Assembly: GCF_002245655.1 (NCBI RefSeq)
Contig: NZ_NOIH01000026.1
Location: forward strand, 62,001-126,000
DNA length: 64,000 nt
Source of the DNA: Thauera propionica
GTDB lineage: Bacteria; Pseudomonadota; Gammaproteobacteria; Burkholderiales; Rhodocyclaceae
Direction: 5' to 3'
Part shown: piece by piece, positions 35,770 through 44,831 of the stretch
How positions within the stretch are numbered: position 1 is the first letter of the stretch
How the letters are laid out: each line of letters begins with the position of its first letter
The notes under the pieces: generated by a model
The model's input: only the letters and a program-made list of their open reading frames with translations
The model's database searches: none
What the model was told of the DNA's origin: nothing
Made by a program: the position numbers and the translations under genes

Positions 35770-38553
35770 TCATGATGCACTGCCGGCGCAGGCGGTCTGC
35801 GCGCTGGCAGCCATGCGCCGCAAGGCCGGCAGGCACGAACCGCAGGACGTGCCGCACTTCAGCTTGTCCTGCACCTCACCAAGACTCGCGCCCGACGCCA
35901 GCGCCGCCTCGATGGCGCCGGCGCTGATGCCGTGGCAGCTGCACACGATGCGCCCCGCCGCGCCATCGGCGGCTCCGAGCCCGGTCGGCGGCACGGCGAG
36001 CGGCGCGAAAAGCCAGGGACGCAACATGCCGAGCGGCTCGCCAGAGACCATCAGTGGCAGCAGCCAGTCCACGGCCGCGACTTCGCCCGCGAAGCGCAGC
36101 GCCAGCACCTGGCCGTCCTCGACCCGGGCGCGCTTGACGACGCCGCGCCGCGCATCGGCAAAGGCCAGCGGCGCCTGTGCCGCGTCGCACCCGAGAAGCT
36201 GATCGATCTCCTGCAGCACCGCATCGTCGGCCGGGGCCGCATGCGCCAGACGCAACTGGAAGACGATGCGCTCACGGCCGGCCAGACTGATCGAAGCATG
36301 GTCGAAGCCGGCCAGCAGCGGTTGCAGCGCACTGCGCCAGTGCGCCGCCTGCCCCGCATCACGGGCGATAGCCACCCATGCCGCCTGCCATCCGGGCACG
36401 TAGGGCGCGATCGACACCGCGGCCTGCTTGAGCGCCGGCTGCTTCGACACCGGATCGCTGAGCGGCACCGTCAGAGCGTTGGCACCCGCCTGCGCCAGCG
36501 TGCCGGCGCCCCAGTGCATCGGCAGCCAGGCCTGCCCCGGCGCGACGCTGTCATCCGAGGCGAGCGGCAGCACCACCTCGCCGCGCCGACCCGCCAGGCG
36601 CACCAGCTTGCCCACCTGCAGCCCGCGACGAAGCAGATCGACCGGATTCAGGGCGACCTCAGCGCGCGGCGTATGCCCCCACAGCAGCGGCACCTTGCCG
36701 GTGCGGCTCATGCCGTGCCACTGGTCGCGCAGCCTGCCCGTCAACAGCACCAGCGGGCGGCGCGCATCGACCGCTTCCGGCAACAGCGCATGGCGCACCG
36801 GAAAGGCGACGGGCGCGAAGCGCGCACGGCCGTCCCCGGTCGGGAACACGCCGTCGGCAAAGAGTCGCGCCGTTCCGCCCGTGGCGCCTGCGGGGAACGG
36901 CCACTGCTGCGGGCCGCAGGCATCGAGCAGCGCGTGCGAGAGCCCGCTCATGTCACAGTCACGGCCGGCGCTCAGGGCGACATGCTCGGCGAACACCGCC
37001 GCTTCGTCCGCCCAGTCGAAGCCGCCGCCAGCCGCGTCCCCCTCCCCGGCCAACCGCCGCTGCAAGCGCCGCGCGAAGTCTGCGGCAATCGCCCAGTCCG
37101 GACGCGCCTCGCCCGGCGCCGGAACCGCGGCCACCAGACGCGACACGCGCCGCTCGGAGTTGGTCACCGTGCCGGTCTTCTCGCCCCAGCTCGCCGCTGG
37201 CAGCAACAGATCGGCGAAGGCGGCGGTTTCCGTATCGGCATAGGCCTCCTGCACGACGACGAACTCCGCCGCCCGCAGCGCCTCATGGACCCGCGCCTGA
37301 TCGGGCAAGGAGTGCGCCGGGTTGGTGCACGCAATCCACACCGCCTTGACCCGGCCATCACCCAGCGCCTCGAACAACTCCACCGCCGTCAGGCCCGGTC
37401 GTTCCGGCAGGGAAGGCACACCCCACGCCGCGGCGAGTTCGGCGCGATGCGCGGGGTTGGCGAGCTCGCGATGGCCCGGCAGCAGGTTGGCCATCGCCCC
37501 CACTTCCCGCCCGCCCATCGCGTTGGGCTGGCCTGTGAGCGAGAACGGGCCCGCACCGGGACGGCCGATCTGGCCCGTCGCCAGATGCAGGTGGATCAGC
37601 GCCGCGCTGTTGGCCGTGCCGTGGTGCGACTGGTTGAGGCCCTGGCACCACAAGGACAAGGCTGCCCTGGACTGGCCGAAGCGGCGCGCCGCCTCGGCGA
37701 TGCGTTCGGCCGGCACGCCACAGGCGGCCGCGACATTGCCGGGCGAGCACTCGGCGAGCTGGCTGCGCAGCGCATCGAAGCCGCCGGTGTGGTCGCGGAT
37801 GAAGTCGCGGTCGACCAGGTCCTCCCACAGCAGCACGTGCAGCATTGCGTTGTACAGCAGCAGGTCCGAGCCGGGCGCGATCTGCAGGTGCAGGTCGGCA
37901 AACTCGGCGGTCTCGGTACGGCGCGGATCAACCACCGTGATCGTCAGCGCCGGGTTGGCCTTCTTCGCGTCCTCGATGCGACGGAACACGATGGGGTGCG
38001 CCCATGCGGTGTTGGAACCGGCAATCAGCAGATGGTCGGCCGCCGCAAGGTCCTCGTAGCTGCACGGCACGCTGTCGGCACCGAGCGTGGCCTTGTAGCC
38101 GGCCACGGCGCTCGACATGCACAGCCGTGAATTGGAGTCGATGTTGTTGGTGCCGACCAGCGCCCGTGCCAGCTTGTTGAAGACGTAGTAGTCCTCGGTC
38201 AGCAGCTGGCCCGAGACATAGAAGGCCACGGCATCGGGACCATGGCGACGGATGACGTCGGCGAAGCGCCCGGCGGCCGTATCGAGTGCCAGATCCCAGC
38301 CCACGCGCCGGCGCGCCGCGCCGCGGGCATCGCGCATCTCCGGATGGCGCGCGCGCCCCGCCGCGCCCGTCGTCAGATGCAAGGTCGAACCCTTGGTGCA
38401 CAGACGGCCGAAGTTGGCCGGATGCGTGCGGTCGCCGCGCACGCCGACGATGCGGTCGCCCTCGTGCTCGATGATCACGCCGCAGCCCGTGCCGCAGTAA
38501 CAGCACACGGAACGCGTTTCGCGCAGCGCGGGGGACGATTCGGTCGTGTTCAT
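35770..38553 (-). CDS. nasA: Assimilatory nitrate reductase, molybdopterin catalytic subunit with C-terminal BFD domain
   Basis: 927 residues. The N-terminal [4Fe-4S] motif CCYCGTGCG...RLCTKG binds the cluster next to bis-MGD; the molybdopterin domains follow (GSNTAWAHP, GQPNAMGGREVG, SWGEKTGTVTNSERR). A C-terminal bacterioferritin-associated-ferredoxin-like [2Fe-2S] domain (CSCHGISAGAIE...KCGTSCGSCLPAL) is fused, as in Klebsiella NasA. Cytoplasmic, reduces nitrate to nitrite. No separate NasC-type electron-transfer subunit is encoded here, so the BFD domain may take electrons from another donor. Last gene of the nrt-nir-nas operon, 46 bp after nirD. Confidence 0.95.
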   Translation of the reverse strand: MNTTESSPALRETRSVCCYCGTGCGVIIEHEGDRIVGVRGDRTHPANFGRLCTKGSTLHLTTGAAGRARHPEMRDARGAARRRVGWDLALDTAAGRFADVIRRHGPDAVAFYVSGQLLTEDYYVFNKLARALVGTNNIDSNSRLCMSSAVAGYKATLGADSVPCSYEDLAAADHLLIAGSNTAWAHPIVFRRIEDAKKANPALTITVVDPRRTETAEFADLHLQIAPGSDLLLYNAMLHVLLWEDLVDRDFIRDHTGGFDALRSQLAECSPGNVAAACGVPAERIAEAARRFGQSRAALSLWCQGLNQSHHGTANSAALIHLHLATGQIGRPGAGPFSLTGQPNAMGGREVGAMANLLPGHRELANPAHRAELAAAWGVPSLPERPGLTAVELFEALGDGRVKAVWIACTNPAHSLPDQARVHEALRAAEFVVVQEAYADTETAAFADLLLPAASWGEKTGTVTNSERRVSRLVAAVPAPGEARPDWAIAADFARRLQRRLAGEGDAAGGGFDWADEAAVFAEHVALSAGRDCDMSGLSHALLDACGPQQWPFPAGATGGTARLFADGVFPTGDGRARFAPVAFPVRHALLPEAVDARRPLVLLTGRLRDQWHGMSRTGKVPLLWGHTPRAEVALNPVDLLRRGLQVGKLVRLAGRRGEVVLPLASDDSVAPGQAWLPMHWGAGTLAQAGANALTVPLSDPVSKQPALKQAAVSIAPYVPGWQAAWVAIARDAGQAAHWRSALQPLLAGFDHASISLAGRERIVFQLRLAHAAPADDAVLQEIDQLLGCDAAQAPLAFADARRGVVKRARVEDGQVLALRFAGEVAAVDWLLPLMVSGEPLGMLRPWLFAPLAVPPTGLGAADGAAGRIVCSCHGISAGAIEAALASGASLGEVQDKLKCGTSCGSCLPALRRMAASAQTACAGSAS

Positions 38554-38599
38554 GCTCAGCCTCGGTGGCGATGTGCGTTGCGGGTCGGACGGGCCGCCC

Positions 38600-38911
38600 T
38601 CAGAGGGCGAGCCACACCTGTCCGTCCTCGACCTTGACCTCGAAGCGCCCGCAGTGCCCCACGTCGGGCGCCACGGCCTGGCCATCCTCGAGACCGATGT
38701 TCCAGCCATGCAGCGGGCAGGTGACCTTGCGCCCATGGACGATGCCCTGCGACAGCGGCCCGCCCTTGTGCGGGCACTTGTCGTGCAGCGCGAACACCTC
38801 GTCCTCGGCGTTACGGAACAACGCGATGTCGCCCCCCGTCGGGCGCCGCACCACACGCGCGCCCAGCGGCGGAATCTCGTCCAGCGGGCAGATATGCTTC
38901 CAGTTGCTCAT
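38600..38911 (-). CDS. nirD: Nitrite reductase (NAD(P)H) small subunit
   Basis: 103 residues with a Rieske-type fold: CPHKGGPL and CPLHGWNIGLEDG carry the Cys-x-His and Cys-x2-His ligands, so unlike E. coli NirD (which lost them) this one should hold a [2Fe-2S] cluster. It lies 27 bp after nirB and 46 bp before nasA. Confidence 0.93.
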   Translation of the reverse strand: MSNWKHICPLDEIPPLGARVVRRPTGGDIALFRNAEDEVFALHDKCPHKGGPLSQGIVHGRKVTCPLHGWNIGLEDGQAVAPDVGHCGRFEVKVEDGQVWLAL

Positions 38912-38938
38912 GTTTGCGTCCTCGTGTGCCGCAGGTGC

Positions 38939-41416
38939 TCAGGCCTCGACCGTGAGCGGAATGAACTGCTTGACCGCCCGGGCCTCGCGGCTGGTCTGCC
39001 AGGGGTCCCGGGCGTCCTTCAGCGCGAACAGCAGGCGCGCATGCAGCGCCTTGCGGCTGTCAGCGTCCTCGACGACCTTGCGTTTCACGTACTCCAGGCC
39101 GACGCGCTCCAGCCAATGCACCGTGCGCTCCAGGTACCAGCCTTCCTCGCGGTAGAGCTGCAGGAAGGCAGCGGCATACTCCATGACTTCCTCGTCGCTG
39201 CCGACCTTGCACAGGAACTGCGCCACCTCGGTCTTGATGCCGCCGTTACCGCCGACGTAGAGCTCGTAGCCCGAGTCGACGCCGATCACACCCACGTCCT
39301 TGATGCCGGCCTCGGCACAGTTGCGCGGGCAGCCCGACACCGCTAGCTTGACCTTGTGCGGCGCATACATGTCGAACAGCATCCGCTCGAGCTTCACGCC
39401 CATGTCCATCGCCAGCTGGGTGCCGAAGCGGCAGTGCTCGGCGCCGACGCAGGTCTTCACGGTGCGGATCGACTTGCCGTAGGCGTGGCCCGAAACCATG
39501 CCGGCGGCGTTGAGGTCCGCCCAGATCGCCGGCAGGTCCTCCTTCCTGATGCCGAGCAGGTCGATGCGCTGGCCGCCGGTCACCTTCACCGTGGGGACCT
39601 TGTATTTCTCGGCAGCGTCGGCGATCGCGCGCAGCTCGGAAGGCGTCGTCAGCCCGCCCCACATGCGCGGCACGACCGAGTAGGTGCCGTCCTTCTGGAT
39701 GTTGGCGTGGGCGCGCTCGTTGATGAAGCGCGACTGCGGGTCGTCCTGGGCCTCGTGCGGCCAGGACGAGATGAGGTAGTAGTTGATGGCCGGCCGGCAC
39801 TTGTCGCAACCGTTGGGCGTGCGCCAGTTCAGCGTCTCGAACACCGCCTCCTTGGTCGTCAGGTGGTGGGCGAAGATGGCCTCGCGCACCACCTTGTGCG
39901 AGTGCTCGGTGCAGCCGCACACCGGCTTGTCTGCGGCGCTGACCGACTGGTAGGCGCCGCCGACCGTGGACGCGAGGATCTGCTCGACCAGGCCGGTGCA
40001 GGAGCCGCAGGACGAAGCGGCCTTGGTGTGCTTCTTGACCTCGTCGAGCGTGAACAGCCCTTTTTCCTTGATCGCCTTGACGATGGTGCCCTTGCACACG
40101 CCGTTGCAGCCGCAGACTTCGGCGCTGTCCGGCATGCTGGCGGCGCGGTTCTCGCCCTTGTGCCCGACGTCCCCCAGGTTGTTCTGCCCGAACATCAGGT
40201 GGTCGCGGATCTCGTGGATGTCCTGCCCGTCCCTCATCAGCTGGAAGTACCAGGCGCCATCGGCGGTGTCGCCATACAGCACCGAGCCGACGATGCGGTC
40301 GTTGCGCAGCACGATGCGCTTGTACACCCCGCCCTGGCGGTCGTGCAGCACGATTTCCTCGGTGTCCGCACCGCCGCTGAAATCACCGGCCGAGAACACG
40401 TCGATGCCGGTCACCTTGAGCTTGGTCGAGGTCACCGAGCCCTCGTAGCGGCCGATGCCGAAGTTGGCGAGGTGGTTGGCGCACACCTTGCCCTGCTCGA
40501 ACAGCGGTGCGACGAGACCATAGGCGATGCCGCGGTGGGCCACGCATTCGCCCACCGCGTAGATGCGCGGATCGGTGACGGTCTGCAGCGTGTCCGACAC
40601 ATGGATGCCGCGCACCCGCCCGCTGCCGCAGTAAAGGCCGGCGGACTCGGCGAGCGCGAAGTTCGGGCGGATACCGGCCGCGACCACCACCAGGTCGGCG
40701 GGAATCTCCATGCCGTCCCTGAAGCGCACCGCGCCCACACGCGCCGTCATGTCACCGTCTTCGTTGCGCGCCGGCAGCAGCGCCTCGGTCTGGCGGGCGA
40801 GCAGGAACTTCATGCCCTTGGCCTCGAGCGAGGCCTGCAGCATGTCGGCCGCGGCCTGGTCGAGCTGGCGCTCCATGATCCATTCGCCGATGTGCACCAC
40901 GGTGACGTCCATGCCGCGCAGCATCAGGCCGTTGGCGGCCTCCAGGCCGAGCAGGCCGGCACCGATGACCACCGCGTGCCGGTACTTGCCGGCGGCCTCG
41001 ATCATCGCCTCGGTATCGGCAATGTCGCGGTAGCCAAGCACGCCCGGCAGGTCGTTGCCGGGAATCGGCGGAATGAAGGGGGTCGAGCCCGTGGCGAGCA
41101 GCAGGCGGTCGTAGTCGGCCTCGGTGCCATCCTCGGCCATGACCTTGCGCCTGACGCGGTCGATCTTCACCACCTTGCTGCCCGCGTGCAGCGTGATGCC
41201 GTTGTCGCGGTACCAGTCGAGATCGTTGAGCATGATCTCGGGCAGGCTCATTTCGCCCGCCAGCACCGGCGACAGCAGGATGCGGTTGTAGTTGCCGTGC
41301 GGCTCGGCGCCGAACACGGTGATGTCGTACAGATCGGGAGCGAGCTTGAGCAGTTCCTCGATCGTGCGCACCCCGGCCATGCCGTTGCCGACGAGGACGA
41401 GTTTCTGTTTCTTCAT
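38939..41416 (-). CDS. nirB: Nitrite reductase (NAD(P)H) large subunit
   Basis: 825 residues. FAD/NAD(P)H domains come first (LVLVGNGMAGVRTIEEL; HAVVIGAGLLGLEAAN), then a BFD-like [2Fe-2S] module (CGCNGVCKGTI...SSCGSCTGLV, about 420-470) and a siroheme/[4Fe-4S] domain with CVGAEHCRFGTQ and VSGCPRNCAEAG, whose cysteines hold the coupled cluster. It reduces nitrite to ammonium with NAD(P)H. Together with nirD and nasA it completes nitrate-to-ammonium assimilation. Siroheme synthase is not in the window. Confidence 0.96.
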   Translation of the reverse strand: MKKQKLVLVGNGMAGVRTIEELLKLAPDLYDITVFGAEPHGNYNRILLSPVLAGEMSLPEIMLNDLDWYRDNGITLHAGSKVVKIDRVRRKVMAEDGTEADYDRLLLATGSTPFIPPIPGNDLPGVLGYRDIADTEAMIEAAGKYRHAVVIGAGLLGLEAANGLMLRGMDVTVVHIGEWIMERQLDQAAADMLQASLEAKGMKFLLARQTEALLPARNEDGDMTARVGAVRFRDGMEIPADLVVVAAGIRPNFALAESAGLYCGSGRVRGIHVSDTLQTVTDPRIYAVGECVAHRGIAYGLVAPLFEQGKVCANHLANFGIGRYEGSVTSTKLKVTGIDVFSAGDFSGGADTEEIVLHDRQGGVYKRIVLRNDRIVGSVLYGDTADGAWYFQLMRDGQDIHEIRDHLMFGQNNLGDVGHKGENRAASMPDSAEVCGCNGVCKGTIVKAIKEKGLFTLDEVKKHTKAASSCGSCTGLVEQILASTVGGAYQSVSAADKPVCGCTEHSHKVVREAIFAHHLTTKEAVFETLNWRTPNGCDKCRPAINYYLISSWPHEAQDDPQSRFINERAHANIQKDGTYSVVPRMWGGLTTPSELRAIADAAEKYKVPTVKVTGGQRIDLLGIRKEDLPAIWADLNAAGMVSGHAYGKSIRTVKTCVGAEHCRFGTQLAMDMGVKLERMLFDMYAPHKVKLAVSGCPRNCAEAGIKDVGVIGVDSGYELYVGGNGGIKTEVAQFLCKVGSDEEVMEYAAAFLQLYREEGWYLERTVHWLERVGLEYVKRKVVEDADSRKALHARLLFALKDARDPWQTSREARAVKQFIPLTVEA

Positions 41417-41452
41417 GGCGATTCCAGTGGTCGAACGTCGTGTCGGGCGGAT

Positions 41453-42244
41453 TCAGGCAGCGTGCTTGAGCTGCTTCTGGTACAGGAACTCCATGATCGC
41501 GGCGCGGTACTCGGCGAAGTCCGGGTCGTGCGCCAGCGCCAGGCGATCGCGCGGGCGCTCGAGCTTCACCTCGAGGATCTCGCCGATGGTGGCCGCCGGA
41601 CCGTTGGTCAGCATCACCACGCGGTCCGACAGCAGCACCGCCTCGTCGACGTCATGCGTGACCATCACCATCGTCGCGCCGGTGTCGGACAGGATCTTCA
41701 TCAGCTCGTCCTGCAGGCGGGCGCGGGTCAGCGCATCGAGGGCGCCGAAGGGCTCGTCCATCAGCAGCACGCGCGGCTGCATCGACAGCGCACGGGCGAT
41801 GCCGACGCGCTGCTTCATGCCGCCCGAGATCTCGTGCGGGAACTTGGTCTCGGCATGCGACAGCCCGACCAGCGCCAGCGCGTCGTGGGTGCGCTGCTTG
41901 AGGCTGGCGCGCCCTTCCTTGCGGCCGAACACGCGCTCGACCGCGAGGTAGACGTTGTCGTAGCAGGTCAGCCACGGCAGCAGCGAGTGGTTCTGGAACA
42001 CCACCGCGCGCTCGGGACCGGGTCCGGCGATCTCGCGGCCGTCGCACAGCATCACGCCTGTGCTCGGCGTGGTGAGGCCGGCGATCAGGTTCAGCAGCGT
42101 CGACTTGCCGCAGCCGGAGTGGCCGATCAGCGCGATGCTCTCGCCCTCGTGGATGTCGAGCTGGATGTCGCGCAGTGCGACGAAGCGGCCCTTCTTGGTG
42201 TCGAAGCTCTGCCCGACGTCCTGGATTTGAACGGTCTTCTTCAT
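41453..42244 (-). CDS. nrtD: Nitrate/nitrite ABC transporter ATP-binding protein
   Basis: 263 residues. Walker [10 protein letters not shown], signature ISGGMKQR, Walker B VLLMDEPF and the H-loop VTHD are intact. It lacks the NrtA-like C-terminal domain of cyanobacterial NrtC, so it is the NrtD/NasD type. Only 17 bp from nrtB and 36 bp from nirB, co-transcribed. Confidence 0.94.
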   Translation of the reverse strand: MKKTVQIQDVGQSFDTKKGRFVALRDIQLDIHEGESIALIGHSGCGKSTLLNLIAGLTTPSTGVMLCDGREIAGPGPERAVVFQNHSLLPWLTCYDNVYLAVERVFGRKEGRASLKQRTHDALALVGLSHAETKFPHEISGGMKQRVGIARALSMQPRVLLMDEPFGALDALTRARLQDELMKILSDTGATMVMVTHDVDEAVLLSDRVVMLTNGPAATIGEILEVKLERPRDRLALAHDPDFAEYRAAIMEFLYQKQLKHAA

Positions 42245-42261
42245 GGTCCTGTCTCCTGCGC

Positions 42262-43194
42262 TCAGCGGCTTTCGTAGTTGAAGCGGCGCGCGACCAGCAT
42301 CAGCGCCTGTTCGAGCAGCAGGCCCACTACGCCGATGACGAAGATCGCGATGATGATGTGCTCGACCTTGAGGTTGTTCCACTCGTCCCACACCCAGAAA
42401 CCGATGCCCACACCGCCGGTCAGCATCTCCGCGGCGACGATCACCAGCCAGGCGGTGCCGATGGACAGGCGGATGCCGGTGAGCATGTAGGGCAGCACGG
42501 CCGGAAACAGGATCTTGGTGAAGATCTTCCATTCCGACAGGTTCAGGACGCGGGCGACGTTGAGATAGTCCTGCGGGATGCGGGTGACGCCCTGGGCGGT
42601 GTTGAGGATCATCGGCCAGATCGAGCAGATGAAGATCGTCCAGGTCGCGGCCGGGTCGGCGCGCTGGAACACCAGCAGGCCGATCGGCAGCCAGGCCAGC
42701 GGCGACACCGGGCGCAGCAGACTGATGATGGGGTTCATCATCTTCGACAGCACCGCGAAGCGCCCCAGCATGAAGCCCGCCGGGATGCCCACCAGCGCGG
42801 CAATGCCGAAGCCGATGCCGACGCGCTCGAGCGAGGCCAGCACGTTCCAGCCGATGCCCTGGTCGTTCGGCCCTTCGCGATAGAAGGGGTCCGAGAACAG
42901 CGCCACCGCGGCCTCCCAGGTCTTGGCCGGCGTGGGGATGCCACCGCCGTTGGCCGTGCCGAGGTGCCACAGGCCGACCAGCAGGGCCAGGCCGATGATG
43001 GGCGGCAGCAGGGCGGCCGCGAGCGCGCGCAGGGCATCGCCCGCCCTTTCCGCGAACCCCGGACCGCTCGGCACCACGACCGCCGGCGTGATCGGTTTGA
43101 CTTCGGCACGGCCGCCAGCGGCCTCGCCTTCCCTCGCGGTCCCGCTTGCGGGCGCCAGGCCCGTGCTGCGCTCCGCCATTGCGACGACAGTCAT
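42262..43194 (-). CDS. nrtB: Nitrate ABC transporter permease
   Basis: 310 residues from the ATG at 43194, which has GGAGGAA 7 bases upstream. About six membrane segments of the BPD_transp_1 fold; the EAA-type loop is in [21 protein letters not shown]. The N-terminal 35 residues are a hydrophilic Ala/Pro extension. It follows nrtA by 28 bp. Confidence 0.93.
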   Translation of the reverse strand: MTVVAMAERSTGLAPASGTAREGEAAGGRAEVKPITPAVVVPSGPGFAERAGDALRALAAALLPPIIGLALLVGLWHLGTANGGGIPTPAKTWEAAVALFSDPFYREGPNDQGIGWNVLASLERVGIGFGIAALVGIPAGFMLGRFAVLSKMMNPIISLLRPVSPLAWLPIGLLVFQRADPAATWTIFICSIWPMILNTAQGVTRIPQDYLNVARVLNLSEWKIFTKILFPAVLPYMLTGIRLSIGTAWLVIVAAEMLTGGVGIGFWVWDEWNNLKVEHIIIAIFVIGVVGLLLEQALMLVARRFNYESR

Positions 43195-43222
43195 TTCGAG
43201 TTCCTCCGCCTTGGCCACGACA

Positions 43223-44482
43223 TCAGGCCTTGATCTTGAAGCCGCCGGCATAGGCCGCCGGGTTCGAGCCGTCCCACACCACGCCGTCGATCAGCGTCGC
43301 GCTGCGCATCTCGCTCGCTGGCACGGCGACACCGACCGCCGCGGCCGCCTGCTTGTAGACGTCGGTGCGGTTGATGGCCTTCGCCACCGCGAGGTAATCG
43401 ACGTCCCTGTCGAGCAGGCCCCAGCGACGGTGCTGGGTCAGGAACCACATGCCGTCCGAGAGGTAGGGGAAGGTCACCGCGCCGTCCCTGAAGAACTTCA
43501 TCGCGTTGGCGTCCGCCCACTTCCTGCCCAGACCGTTGTCGTACTGGCCGAGGATGCGGCCCTCGATGACATCGACGTCGGTATTGACGTAGGAGCGCGC
43601 CGCGATGACCGCAGCGGTTTCCTTGCGATTGGCGTCCGAGGCATCGATCCAGCGCGAGGCGTCGAGCACGGCAGCCGTCAGGGCACGCGCGGTGTTGGGG
43701 TGCTTCGCCACCCAGTCGGACGTGGTGCCGAGCACCTTCTCCGGGTGGTCGGTCCAGATGTCCTGCGTGGTAACGGCGGTGAAGCCGACGCCGTCGATGA
43801 TGGCGCGCTGGTTCCACGGTTCGCCGACGCAGAAGCCGTGCATGTTGCCGACCCGGGCGTTGGCCACCATCTGCGGCGGCGGCACGACGATGGCCTTGAC
43901 GTCCTGGAACGGGTGGATGTCGTTGGCCGCCAGCCAGTAGTACAACCACATCGCATGCGTGCCGGTGGGGAAGGTCTGGGCGAAGGTGTAGCTGCCGGGG
44001 CTGCCGGCGGCGACCACCTTCTTCAGGGATGCGCCATCCACCGCACCCTTTTCCTTCATCTGGGTCGAGAGCGAAATCGCCTGGCCGTTGTTGTTGATCG
44101 ACATCAGCACGGCCATGTCCTTCTTCGGCCCGCCGATGCCCAGATGCACGCCATACACCAGCCCGTAGAGCACGTGCGCCGCATCCAGTTCACCCGACAC
44201 CAGCTTGTCGCGCACCGACGCCCAGCTCGCCTCCTTGCTCGGGATGATCTTGATGCCGTACTTCTCGTCGAACTTCTTGACTGCGGCCATCACCACCGAG
44301 GCACAGTCGGTCAGCGGGATGAAGCCGACCCTGATCTCCTTTTTCTCGGGGGCGTCCGAGCCGGCCGCCCACGCACCGCCGGGGAACAGGCCGGGCAACA
44401 GGGCGGCCACGCCGGCGGCTGCGCCCGCCTTGATGAAGCCGCGGCGCGACAGTTCGGGCGTTTCGGTCTTGAGCGATTTCAT
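43223..44482 (-). CDS. nrtA: Nitrate ABC transporter substrate-binding protein (Tat-exported)
   Basis: 419 residues from the ATG at 44482 with AAGGAG 8 bases upstream. A twin-arginine signal (LSRRGFIKAGAAAGVAALLPGL) is present, with a cleavage region around AWAA. The VGFIPLTDCASVVMAAVKKF start of the mature domain is typical of NrtA/NasF nitrate binders. It is the first structural gene of the operon, behind the attenuated leader at 44508-44645. Confidence 0.94.
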   Translation of the reverse strand: MKSLKTETPELSRRGFIKAGAAAGVAALLPGLFPGGAWAAGSDAPEKKEIRVGFIPLTDCASVVMAAVKKFDEKYGIKIIPSKEASWASVRDKLVSGELDAAHVLYGLVYGVHLGIGGPKKDMAVLMSINNNGQAISLSTQMKEKGAVDGASLKKVVAAGSPGSYTFAQTFPTGTHAMWLYYWLAANDIHPFQDVKAIVVPPPQMVANARVGNMHGFCVGEPWNQRAIIDGVGFTAVTTQDIWTDHPEKVLGTTSDWVAKHPNTARALTAAVLDASRWIDASDANRKETAAVIAARSYVNTDVDVIEGRILGQYDNGLGRKWADANAMKFFRDGAVTFPYLSDGMWFLTQHRRWGLLDRDVDYLAVAKAINRTDVYKQAAAAVGVAVPASEMRSATLIDGVVWDGSNPAAYAGGFKIKA

Positions 44483-44507
44483 GATGAGCTCCTTGAAAGG
44501 CAAGCGG

Positions 44508-44562
44508 AAAAGCAAAAGGCGCCCATCCCGCACTCCGCACGATGCGAAGGGGAATGGACGCC
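44508..44562 (-). terminator. Conditional intrinsic terminator in the nrtA leader
   Basis: A 12-bp stem (GGCGTCCATTCC with GGGATGGGCGCC, including two G-T pairs) spans 44518-44562 on the minus strand and is followed at once by TTTTGCTTTT. It ends 26 bases before the nrtA ATG, so transcription from the upstream promoter must read through it. The 5' arm overlaps hairpin P2 (44556-44569), so P2 and the terminator cannot form together. Confidence 0.85.
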
Positions 44563-44614
44563 GTTGTCCTGTGTTCGAGTCGGTTGTTCGAACGCCAAGC
44601 CCTCGTTGGCTCAG
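44556..44614 (-). ncRNA. ANTAR-type two-hairpin antitermination element
   Basis: Hairpin P1 (44595-44614) has a 7-bp stem CTGAGCC/GGCTTGG closing the hexaloop AACGAG. Hairpin P2 (44556-44569) has a 4-bp stem GGAC/GTCC closing the hexaloop AACGGC. Both loops have A at position 1 and G at position 4, the rule known for RNAs bound by ANTAR proteins. The linker (about 25 nt) can also pair GTTCGA with TCGAAC. NasR, encoded immediately upstream, is the expected binder; holding P2 would block the terminator. Confidence 0.82.
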
Positions 44615-44630
44615 CCTCGCCTTTCCTTAC

Positions 44631-44645
44631 GCATCAAGCGTGCCA
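44631..44645 (-). promoter_or_regulatory. Sigma-54 promoter of the nrtABD-nirBD-nasA operon
   Basis: TGGCACGCTTGATGC on the minus strand matches the -24/-12 consensus TGGCACG-N4-TTGC with one change (A for the first T of TTGC) and exact GG-to-GC spacing. Transcription would start near 44619, only about 5 bases before hairpin P1, giving a leader of about 137 nt. Confidence 0.8.
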
Positions 44646-44722
44646 GGGAAGAGAATTGCCTCGAAACCCGCTTGCTGTCTGGCCTGGAAACGATTCGTCG
44701 CGAAACTCAGGGAAATGCCGCA

Positions 44723-44770
44723 CGCACTGCTGCAGTGCAACAGCCGCGCTCCTCGCACGCCCGTGGTGCG
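44723..44770 (-). promoter_or_regulatory. Two NtrC-like enhancer sites
   Basis: TGCACT-N5-AGTGCG (44723-44739) and a weaker CGCACC-N5-CGTGCG (44754-44770) fit the NtrC dyad TGCACC-N5-GGTGCA. Their centres are about 112 and 143 bp upstream of the predicted start at 44619 and 31 bp (three helical turns) apart, the usual place for NtrC enhancers. They lie between the nasR stop and the promoter. Confidence 0.68.
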
Positions 44771-44831
44771 CCGCCGTCGATGTCGCGCCACCCTGGTCGG
44801 GGCCGCGGGCCGCGGCGATCGGACACCCCGA

